Part shown: in pieces, positions 9,537 through 15,887 of the stretch
Layout: every line of letters starts with the position of its first letter
Numbering within the stretch: the first letter of the stretch is position 1
Origin: an uncultured Christensenella sp.
GTDB lineage: Bacteria; Bacillota; Clostridia; Christensenellales; UBA1242
Assembly: GCA_905207515.1 (NCBI GenBank)
Contig: CAJLLK010000004.1
Coordinates: 1-38,335 of the forward strand
DNA length: 38,335 nucleotides
Direction of reading: 5' to 3'
Notes under the pieces: model-generated
What the model was told of the DNA's origin: nothing
What the model saw: only the letters and a program-made list of their open reading frames with translations
The model's database searches: none
Position numbers and translations under genes: made by a program

Positions 9537-10902
9537 AAACAACAATATATTCAAATTCCAAAACCGCTCCAAAACAGATGATTTTCGCCAACTTTTTCTC
9601 TTCGGTTTTTTCTGCCGAGCTGAAACCAACAAGTTCCACATCTTTGTCACTCAAACTCTTGACCGCAACCGGATTGTCGTTGAAGTCAAAACAAACAATC
9701 GACAAATCAAAAATTTCTGAGCTGCCAACTTCAAATTCCAAAGTGCCAGTTTTTGCGATCGGCGGATAAAACTCCAGGCTTTTGTAATTTACATTATAAC
9801 TTTTCTCAAAAGCAAAACTGTAGAAATTTATGGTGGCTGAAAATTTTCCAACTTCGTCCGTCTTTAAATTTGAAAAATTTGTTTCACTCAAATCAACTTC
9901 CAAATTTGTGTTGTCGCTCAAAAGCAAAACGGCCTTTGCTTCGCTCAAATCAATCTGTTGATTTAACATAAAGTTTTCTTCAAACCCAGTCACCTGGCTT
10001 ATCTCTTTGATGCAAGGCTCGGAAATTTGGATTTCATCGCCGCGGCTCACTTTTATGACGACTTCTTCAGAATTTCCCGCAACACCTTTCATGATTGTCA
10101 AATTTTTGTCATAGTCAAGTTTCACAATTTCAGAAGCATCCAAAAACTTTGAGTAGCCTTGCAAATCAAGCCTTTTCAAATCAAATTCATAAACTTTCTC
10201 AACAACATTCAAAGAGACAATTCTTTTGGCAATGGAAAGTTTTGCTTCTAAGCCCGGTTTAAACTGAACAATTTCGTAGACGCAATCATCCAAAACTTCT
10301 GAAAAACCAACATAATTTGACGCGCCTGAAAAATAGAAAACTGAATAATCAAAAGTGGTTGTCAAATTTTGAAACCTTACAATCGCAGTCTCACCACTTG
10401 AAATTTGACTGGTGTCAAAATTGAAAATCTCTGCATTTGTCAAAGAAATTTTTTCCACTGGAAGGTCATAGAAATCTAAACAGTTTAAATAATAAGAACT
10501 TTTTTCCAAATTTTCATCGAGCTCAAATTCAAAGTCACTTTCTTCCATTTGAATGGACTTATATCTCACAGTGTAAGGATATTTGTATGTATAAGCTCCA
10601 TAGACGATTGTCATTTCAAAATCGCCAGCAGTTCTTGTGCTAAAATTGGTAATGTTTGAAGCATGCAAATCAACGGTCTTGGTTGTGCCATCTTCAAGCA
10701 AAAGGTTGAGCTTCGCACCTTCCAAATTTAGCGGTTGATTGACATAATAATCTTGCTCAGCAAGAGAAACTTCTGAAATTTCCAACACCTGCTGTCCTTC
10801 CGTTTCGCCTCCGATTGTGAAAAGACTTTCCGCAATCACAACTCCACTCATTCCAAGCGCCAAAAACACAAGCACAAACAGAATATTTTTTAAACTTTTC
10901 AT
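9535..10902 (-). CDS. Secreted protein with bacterial Ig-like (Big_3-type) domains
   Basis: A protein of 455 residues with a signal peptide (about residues 6-25, ending VVIAES). Two segments match the bacterial Ig-like group 3 pattern (Y.vNqpldl..a.l...ledgt...vdl...ni.nf.t...G.f...i.y): about residues 50-115 (YYVNQPLNLEGAKLNLLLED) and 310-375 (FMLNQQIDLSEAKAVLLLSD). The stretches between and after look like further beta-sandwich modules. No enzyme motif and no sortase signal or C-terminal anchor is seen, so it is probably secreted or held by other wall components. AAGGAG lies 5 bases before the ATG. It is divergent from murG and forms its own unit between a strong promoter and a terminator. 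Confidence 0.75.
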   Translation of the reverse strand: MKSLKNILFVLVFLALGMSGVVIAESLFTIGGETEGQQVLEISEVSLAEQDYYVNQPLNLEGAKLNLLLEDGTTKTVDLHASNITNFSTRTAGDFEMTIVYGAYTYKYPYTVRYKSIQMEESDFEFELDENLEKSSYYLNCLDFYDLPVEKISLTNAEIFNFDTSQISSGETAIVRFQNLTTTFDYSVFYFSGASNYVGFSEVLDDCVYEIVQFKPGLEAKLSIAKRIVSLNVVEKVYEFDLKRLDLQGYSKFLDASEIVKLDYDKNLTIMKGVAGNSEEVVIKVSRGDEIQISEPCIKEISQVTGFEENFMLNQQIDLSEAKAVLLLSDNTNLEVDLSETNFSNLKTDEVGKFSATINFYSFAFEKSYNVNYKSLEFYPPIAKTGTLEFEVGSSEIFDLSIVCFDFNDNPVAVKSLSDKDVELVGFSSAEKTEEKKLAKIICFGAVLEFEYIVV

Positions 10903-10933
10903 CGTTTCTCCTTAAACCGCAGTGCGGATTTTT

Positions 10934-10963
10934 AGCATAACACTTTTAAAGCAAAAACGTCAA
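10934..10963 (-). promoter_or_regulatory. Promoter of the Ig-like-domain gene
   Basis: Minus strand TTGACG, 18 bases, then TATGCT preceded by TGT (extended -10). A perfect 11-base inverted repeat (CCGCA-C-TGCGG, 10917-10927) lies at the expected transcription start, just ahead of the AAGGAG ribosome site. Confidence 0.55.
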
Positions 10964-11050
10964 ACGATTTTAACTAATTTTTTTAAAAAAAATTTTAAAA
11001 ACCAAAATTTGTCCAATTTTTGTTAAAAAAACGCATTTTTTCTACAAATT

Positions 11051-11079
11051 TTGATTATTTTTGACAAAAAACACATATT
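11051..11079 (+). promoter_or_regulatory. Candidate promoter of murG (leaderless type)
   Basis: TTGATT, 17 bases, CATATT, then 7 bases to the murG ATG. There is no Shine-Dalgarno in the preceding 30 bases. Both hexamers are imperfect (4 of 6 each). Confidence 0.35.
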
Positions 11080-11086
11080 AATTAAT

Positions 11087-12127
11087 ATGTTAAAGAAAAA
11101 AGTTATCGTATTGACTGGTGGCGGAACAGCTGGACACGTTTATCCTGCTTTGGCAGTTGCCGAAAATTTGACGGATTTTGAAATACATTATTTGGGCGGA
11201 AAAGGAATCGAAAAAGATATCCTTTCAAAGTTCCCACAGATAAAATATCACGAGATTTCTGGCGTTAAACTGGAAAGAAAACTGACGCCTAAAAACTTTT
11301 TAATTCCCTTCAAGCTTTTAAAAGCCGTAAAACAAGCAAAGGCGGAGCTCAAAAAAATCAACCCTGATATAATTTTTTCAAAAGGTGGGTTTGTGGCAGT
11401 TCCGGTGGCGATCTCCGGAAAGAAATTGCACATTCCAATCATCAGTCACGAAAGCGATTTAAGCTTGGGACTGGCAAACAAAATAATTTTAAAATTTTGC
11501 AATATCATGTGCACTTCCTTTGAAAAAACAGGAAAAAATCATAAAAAATGTTGTTTTTCAGGGCAACCGATAAGAAATAAAATTTTTCAAGGAAAAAAAA
11601 TGAATTTAGATTTCGACAATTCAAAACCAACAATTTTGATTTTGGGCGGAAGTTTAGGTTCTCAGTTTTTGAACGATATAATTTTCAAAAATCTAGATAA
11701 ATTCACAGAAAAATATAACATTTTGCACATCTGTGGCAAAAATAATTATCAAAAAATTGTTCACAAAAACTATAAACTTGTGGATTATGCAGAAAACATT
11801 CAAGATTTTTACGCGACTGCAGACATTGTTGTCGCTCGTGCTGGCAGCGGGGTGATAAATGAACTTTTGGCTCTCAAAAAACCTATGCTCCTCATTCCAC
11901 TTTCAAAAAAATGTTCACGCGGCGACCAAATTGAAAACGCCAAACTTTTTGAAGAACTTGGCTATGCAGAAGTGATTGAAGAAGAAAACTACAGTTTCAA
12001 ACTATTTTCTGAAAAATTGAAAAAATTGAGCAAAAACAGCAAAAAAATTGCAAAAAACATGGAAAAAAGTGCAAAAAACAATGCAAATTTGAAAATTTGT
12101 GAATTAATCAGAAAATTATCTGATTGA
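11087..12127 (+). CDS. murG: MurG-type UDP-GlcNAc:lipid I N-acetylglucosaminyltransferase
   Basis: Adds GlcNAc to lipid I to make lipid II for peptidoglycan on the inner membrane face (family knowledge). The protein is 346 residues with the GT28/GT-B pattern: N-terminal loop GGGTAGHVYPALA (Ala replaces the usual second Gly of TGGH), SKGGFVAVPV, HESDLSLGLANKI, GGSLGSQFLND and the UDP-GlcNAc site ARAGSGVINELLALKKPMLLIP followed by RGDQIENA. An in-frame TTG at 11051 would add 12 residues, but the ATG at 11087 places the glycine loop where MurG proteins usually have it. No SD precedes it. It stands alone, not in a division/cell-wall cluster, so it may be one of two MurG copies. It converges on the subtilisin gene with 3 bases between the stops. 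Confidence 0.9.
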   Translation: MLKKKVIVLTGGGTAGHVYPALAVAENLTDFEIHYLGGKGIEKDILSKFPQIKYHEISGVKLERKLTPKNFLIPFKLLKAVKQAKAELKKINPDIIFSKGGFVAVPVAISGKKLHIPIISHESDLSLGLANKIILKFCNIMCTSFEKTGKNHKKCCFSGQPIRNKIFQGKKMNLDFDNSKPTILILGGSLGSQFLNDIIFKNLDKFTEKYNILHICGKNNYQKIVHKNYKLVDYAENIQDFYATADIVVARAGSGVINELLALKKPMLLIPLSKKCSRGDQIENAKLFEELGYAEVIEEENYSFKLFSEKLKKLSKNSKKIAKNMEKSAKNNANLKICELIRKLSD

Positions 12128-12130
12128 TTT

Positions 12131-13276
12131 TTATCTCAATGCTCGCTCTGCATTTGGCAAACCATAGCCTTCCAAATTCATTTCAAAACCTAGCGGCTGA
12201 CAAGTTTGAATTAAAATGTTTTTGATTTTGTCTGGCGTCAAATTGGCGTTTTTTTCGAGCAACAGGCAGGCTAACCCAGCAATCATCGGCGTCGCCACTG
12301 AAGTTCCGCTTAAAACAGTGTAAAAGTCTTTTGTGCCACAAGAAACAATGTCAACGCTCGGAGCAACAACATCCGGTTTGACATTTCTAAACGCTGGTCC
12401 ACGTGAAGAAAAATCAGCGATTTCAAAATATTTTTTATTATATGAAAAATCATCGTAACGATTGTCGTCAATTCCGCCAACCGTGATGATTTTCGAACTT
12501 ATTCCCGGCGACTTGATTGTTTGATATTCTGGTCCACTGTTCCCCGCGGCTGCAACCACCACAACCCCGTCTTTCCAAAGTGCGTCTGCACCAAGCATGA
12601 TAGGGTCGTTGTGACCAAGCGGCTCGCTGCCAAAACTCATGCAGACAACTTTTATGTTTAGCTTTTTGTGATTGTCAAACACCCACTCCATGGCATCCAA
12701 AATTTTGTTCGCGCTCGCTTCTCCCTGACCATTCAAAGCCTTCAATGCAAAAATTCTTGACTTCGGCGCAATGCCAGAATATCTGAATTTTGAAAGCGCG
12801 CCGCTGCCCGAACAAACCCCGCAAACAAAAGTTCCGTGACCATTGTCGTCATACATTTCACTTTTGTCAGAAATAAAATCTTTGAAAATTTCAACTCGAT
12901 TTTTGCCAATCAAAAAATCACAATGCGGATTCAGCCCAGTGTCGATAAACGCCACTCCAACGCCATCGCCAGAAAAATTTGAAGAATTCAAAGATAAGAT
13001 TTGTTTTGAAACAAACATCATGCAGCTTGCCACTGAAAGCGAATAGATGAAATCGACCACATCGATGTTCGAAAGCGAAAAAATTTCTTTTTTTGACGCC
13101 CTGCAATAAAAAGAATTTATGAATAAATATTCATTCAAAATATGTACATTCTTATCGCGCAAAACCTCTCTTGTTTTTGGCATATTTTTTGAAAAAACAA
13201 AGCAAGGTATCTTTTTATCCAAGCTCAAAATGGCGATTTCATTTAAAAGTCGGCTGTCAATTTTGTTTGTGTTCAT
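12131..13276 (-). CDS. Subtilisin-like serine protease (S8), no signal peptide
   Basis: Peptidase of 381 residues with a full catalytic set: Asp112 (AFIDTGLNPH), His147 (DDNGHGTF), oxyanion Asn246 (VAAAGNSGP) and Ser326 (LSGTSVATP). Residues 1-100 resemble a short I9-like propeptide. There is no signal peptide or membrane segment, so it should be cytoplasmic, in the manner of AprX or intracellular subtilisins, although export by another route is not excluded. Its ATG overlaps the stop of the upstream 84-residue gene as ATGA, so translation is probably coupled. No terminator is visible before the convergent murG end. Confidence 0.92.
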   Translation of the reverse strand: MNTNKIDSRLLNEIAILSLDKKIPCFVFSKNMPKTREVLRDKNVHILNEYLFINSFYCRASKKEIFSLSNIDVVDFIYSLSVASCMMFVSKQILSLNSSNFSGDGVGVAFIDTGLNPHCDFLIGKNRVEIFKDFISDKSEMYDDNGHGTFVCGVCSGSGALSKFRYSGIAPKSRIFALKALNGQGEASANKILDAMEWVFDNHKKLNIKVVCMSFGSEPLGHNDPIMLGADALWKDGVVVVAAAGNSGPEYQTIKSPGISSKIITVGGIDDNRYDDFSYNKKYFEIADFSSRGPAFRNVKPDVVAPSVDIVSCGTKDFYTVLSGTSVATPMIAGLACLLLEKNANLTPDKIKNILIQTCQPLGFEMNLEGYGLPNAERALR

Positions 13277-13530
13277 TTAAAATTTTCAATTATCCTTATC
13301 ATGTTTTCGTAAGTTTGATTTGGCAAATACATCTTGATTTTTTCAATGGAATTTCTAAGTCCTTGATAATCAAAACTGCCATTCGCCTTTTGAGATTGCA
13401 CTTCTTTTATAAGTTTGCTCATAAGCTCATCTCCAGAGCAGTCTTTGAGCTCTTCATATTTTTCGTTTAACGATTTTTGAGTTCCTGCGGTCGAACTAGG
13501 TTTTTGCTTGTGCATTTCGCTTAATTTCAT
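13273..13530 (-). CDS. Small helical protein of unknown function, coupled to S8 protease
   Basis: I do not recognise the family. From the ATG at 13530, with AGGAGAT 3 bases upstream, the protein has 84-85 residues; an in-frame TTG 18 bases further up is less likely because it precedes the ribosome site. It is charged and helical with no signal peptide or membrane segment: a disordered start (MKLSEMHKQK), then NEKYEELKDCSGDELMSKL and a C-terminal segment with MYLPNQTYENMIRIIE. The stop overlaps the protease start by 4 bases. That coupling suggests a partner, inhibitor, chaperone or adaptor of the protease; this is inference from position only. Confidence 0.75.
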   Translation of the reverse strand: MKLSEMHKQKPSSTAGTQKSLNEKYEELKDCSGDELMSKLIKEVQSQKANGSFDYQGLRNSIEKIKMYLPNQTYENMIRIIENFK

Positions 13531-13570
13531 ATCATCTCCTAAAGACAATATATGATAAAAAACACAAAAC

Positions 13571-13600
13571 TTACACTAAATCACTTTTGCGCGCATATAA
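13571..13600 (+). promoter_or_regulatory. Candidate promoter of 13607 gene (leaderless type)
   Basis: A weak TTACAC, 18 bases, TATAAA, then only 6 bases (TAAGC plus neighbour) before the ATG at 13607, with no Shine-Dalgarno. Confidence 0.4.
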
Positions 13601-13606
13601 ATAAGC

Positions 13607-13981
13607 ATGAACAATTTTTTCTCGTCACAAGATAATCCTGCAAAGAGCTATTATCCAGAAGCTCTAAATTTTAATGCCGACAATCAAGCACAAAACCAGC
13701 AAGATGCTTTTGCGCAGAATTTTTCTCAAAACGAACAATCAAATCAACAATCAAATTCGCCTTTTTCCAATCTGTTTCAAGGCGATTTTTCCAAACTTTT
13801 TTCAAATTTAAACAACAACGACATGCTTTCCACACTTTTTGCCAGCGGACTTTTGAACGGAAACCTAAACAAAAACGATTTTTTTATGCAAGCACTGTCT
13901 GGCATGATGCAAAAAGACAAAAAAGAAGAAAAAGTGGCAGAAAAAGTTGTGGACGACGAAACGACATTTGAAGATTTATAA
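13607..13981 (+). CDS. Small Q/N-rich low-complexity protein, unknown function
   Basis: A protein of 124 residues that I cannot assign to a family. Residues 1-50 are rich in Asn, Gln, Ser and Phe (NADNQAQNQQDAF, NEQSNQQSNSPF). Residues 55-100 hold two amphipathic stretches with a repeated flavour (GDFSKLFSNLNNND, ASGLLNGNLNKNDF, MQALSGMMQ), and the tail is Lys/Glu-rich and acidic. There is no signal peptide or membrane segment. It has its own promoter and a strong terminator, which supports a real gene. It is divergent from the 84-residue protease-linked gene. The composition suggests a disordered assembly or scaffold protein, but nothing here shows the role. Confidence 0.7.
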   Translation: MNNFFSSQDNPAKSYYPEALNFNADNQAQNQQDAFAQNFSQNEQSNQQSNSPFSNLFQGDFSKLFSNLNNNDMLSTLFASGLLNGNLNKNDFFMQALSGMMQKDKKEEKVAEKVVDDETTFEDL

Positions 13982-13989
13982 AACAGCAC

Positions 13990-14018
13990 AAAAAAAGAAT
14001 GCAACAGCATTCTTTTTC
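13990..14018. terminator. Bidirectional terminator
   Basis: An 11-bp perfect stem (AAAAAGAATGC / GCATTCTTTTT) with the loop AACA. It ends the 13607 gene on the plus strand and, read in reverse with its T run, the ABC-like gene on the minus strand. Confidence 0.85.
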
Positions 14019-14024
14019 AAATTT

Positions 14025-14669
14025 TTATTGGTCAACAATTTTTCCGTGTTCGAAATAAATCTTTCTTTTGCAAATTTTTTCGGCAATTTCTGGTCTTGTG
14101 CAAGCAAGAATAAGCGTTGTGTCGCTCGTTTTCAATTTTTTTATCATGCTCAAAATTGCATCAATGTAAACATCTGAAATTTCGTCAAAAATGTTGTCAA
14201 CCAAAAGCAAATCCAGTTTTCTGAACGACAATCTTATGAGCGACAAAATATATTTGTCTTCAATTCTGATGTTTTTCACTTTTTCATCGCGAATTTTTTC
14301 CAAAGAAAAATCAATGATGGCATTGTTTATCATTTTTTCGATATCGGCTGGCTTGTAACCTTTTTTTGTCAAAATATATTTGAAATTTTCATAAACCGTT
14401 TTGTTTTCCAAAAAAACAGGACAATATGGCACATAGCCAACACTCAAATCGGTCTTGAAATCAATTTTTTTGATAGGAATTTTGTTTATATAAATCTCGC
14501 CCTGGTCAAAATCTTCAAGCTTTGCAATAACTCTCAAAAGCGTCGTCTTTCCGCTGTTTTGCTCGCCAACAAACGCCACACTTTCGCCTGGTTCGATATC
14601 CAAATTTATGTCTTCAAGAGCGTAAAACTCTTTTGTGAACTTAAGATTTAGGTTTTTTATAGATAACAT
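14025..14669 (-). CDS. Degenerate ABC-type ATP-binding protein
   Basis: The 214-residue protein has the fold landmarks of an ABC ATPase: the opening LSIKNLNLKF, Walker A GEQNSGKTT (35-43) and a Walker B-like LLLVDNIFDE (154-163). The other catalytic elements have decayed. The Q-loop Gln is Tyr82 (VGYVPYCP), no LSGGQ signature exists where expected (about 133-137, reading NIRIE), the Walker B Glu is Asn159, and the H-loop His is replaced in LACTRPE (188-194). It may bind ATP but should hydrolyse it poorly. No permease gene is nearby. AAGGAG lies 6-7 bases before the ATG at 14669, and a terminator separates it from the lipoprotein gene upstream. A regulatory or structural role is possible; relaxed selection is the alternative. 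Confidence 0.82.
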   Translation of the reverse strand: MLSIKNLNLKFTKEFYALEDINLDIEPGESVAFVGEQNSGKTTLLRVIAKLEDFDQGEIYINKIPIKKIDFKTDLSVGYVPYCPVFLENKTVYENFKYILTKKGYKPADIEKMINNAIIDFSLEKIRDEKVKNIRIEDKYILSLIRLSFRKLDLLLVDNIFDEISDVYIDAILSMIKKLKTSDTTLILACTRPEIAEKICKRKIYFEHGKIVDQ

Positions 14670-14701
14670 AAAGCTCTCCTTTTTATATAATACAATATCC
14701 A

Positions 14702-14750
14702 GAAAAAAAATAAAAGTAAAATTCGTTATTTTCACAAATTTTACTTTTTT
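14702..14750 (-). terminator. Terminator after lipoprotein gene
   Basis: Minus strand AAAAGTAAAATT and AATTTTACTTTT form a 12-bp stem around a 13-base loop, followed by an A/T run of eight Ts, 5 bases past the 14755 stop. Confidence 0.6.
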
Positions 14751-14754
14751 GATT

Positions 14755-15264
14755 TTATTCTTTGTTTGCTTTCACATCAACTTCAACTTCTTCCGAGATA
14801 GACTCGCTCAACACCAAAATTTCTTCGCCTGTTTCAGAATTTGTTTTTTTGTCGCCGACCACAACTCTGAAAGTCAGCTTGACATCATTTTGAGATGTGA
14901 ACATAAAAATTCGATTGCCAAACTCTTCATAACCTTGATAGCTCTCTTTGCCCGTTGCACCATTTGTTTGGCTTATCAGATAGGTCAAATTATACCAATA
15001 ATCTTCTTTCGGCAAGCAAATCGTGAAAGGGTCTTCCATTTCTTCGCCAAAGGTCAAAGTTTGATTTGCGTTGCTTGATTTAAGCTGCAAATCAACATAT
15101 TTTTCGCTCACTCGGTCGTCGTTGTCAAGCACAACTTTGATAGCATAGTTTGTGCTCAGCGCGCCAGTTATCTCACTGATATGCCCAGCACGCACTGCAG
15201 TTCCTGTTTCGCAACCGACCAACAAAAAACAAACACAAAGAATTATGGAAAGAATTTTTTTCAT
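14755..15264 (-). CDS. Predicted lipoprotein, unknown function
   Basis: A protein of 169 residues. The N-terminus MKKILSIILCVCFLLVGC has a clear lipobox LVGC with the modified Cys at residue 18, so it should be anchored to the outer membrane face. The mature part reads as a beta-rich single domain (IKVVLDNDDRVSEKYVDLQL, VKLTFRVVVGDKK) with no enzyme motif, ending in an acidic tail. The frame extends 9 codons further up to a TTG, but the ATG at 15264 gives a textbook lipoprotein signal. The ribosome site is weak (AGAG). It lies 41 bases after hpf with no terminator between them, so it may share that transcript. Confidence 0.75.
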   Translation of the reverse strand: MKKILSIILCVCFLLVGCETGTAVRAGHISEITGALSTNYAIKVVLDNDDRVSEKYVDLQLKSSNANQTLTFGEEMEDPFTICLPKEDYWYNLTYLISQTNGATGKESYQGYEEFGNRIFMFTSQNDVKLTFRVVVGDKKTNSETGEEILVLSESISEEVEVDVKANKE

Positions 15265-15305
15265 AACTCTATTGTGTTCGTTTTTAAACAAAATATGAAA
15301 ACAAA

Positions 15306-15827
15306 TTAGAAATTCACTTCAATCAAGCCATATTTGTCGTCACGTCTTTTGTAAAGCACATTGACTTTGCCAGTTTCGGCATTCAAGAAAACATAAAAAG
15401 TGTGACCAAGTCTTTCAATGGCGTCTTTGGCTTCTTCAACCATGATTGGGTCAAGTTCGAAAGACTTTTTCTTGTAAACTTCTGGCAATTTAAGTTCTGG
15501 CATTTCATCCAAAAATTCCAAACTTTTTGCAGCAGTTCTCTTGCTTTGAGTGAGTTTTTCTCTGTTTCGAACAATCTGTTTTTCAAGTTTTGGAAGCGCC
15601 AAGTCGATGTTGTTATACATATTGTCGCTTGTCACTTCAGAGCGATATAACAAGCCCTTGTTTGTGATTGTCACTTCCAACTTTTGAATTTTGTTTTGTT
15701 CTGAGCAAACCACTCTTGCCGAAGCGTCTTCACCGAAATATTTGTCAAGTTTGGCAAGTTTTTCAGTCATAACGTCTTTAAAACGTTTTGCAATTTTATA
15801 TTGTTTTTCAACAAATGTAATTTTCAT
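15306..15827 (-). CDS. hpf: Long-form ribosome hibernation promoting factor
   Basis: Binds the 30S subunit and pairs 70S ribosomes into inactive 100S dimers under stress or in stationary phase (established for long HPF). The 173-residue protein has the S30AE N-domain (MKITFVEKQYKIAKRFKDVM through about residue 100), a charged linker, and the C-terminal dimerisation domain from about 117 (VYKKKSFELDPIMVEEA, LGHTFYVFLNAETGKVNVLY). The start is the ATG at 15827 with AAAGGAGAT upstream; an 18-codon upstream extension lacks a ribosome site and is not conserved in type. It follows clpC by 60 bases, and a convincing promoter lies in that gap. The position beside clpC ties ribosome storage to protein quality control. 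Confidence 0.93.
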   Translation of the reverse strand: MKITFVEKQYKIAKRFKDVMTEKLAKLDKYFGEDASARVVCSEQNKIQKLEVTITNKGLLYRSEVTSDNMYNNIDLALPKLEKQIVRNREKLTQSKRTAAKSLEFLDEMPELKLPEVYKKKSFELDPIMVEEAKDAIERLGHTFYVFLNAETGKVNVLYKRRDDKYGLIEVNF

Positions 15828-15852
15828 GTTCAAAATCTCCTTTTGTAAAGAC

Positions 15853-15881
15853 ATTTTAGCAGAAAATTTTGATTTTTCCAA
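15853..15881 (-). promoter_or_regulatory. Promoter of hpf
   Basis: Minus strand TTGGAA, 17 bases, TAAAAT preceded by TGC (extended -10), 25 bases before the hpf ATG. It allows hpf to be expressed apart from clpC. Confidence 0.55.
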
Positions 15882-15887
15882 ATGTTT

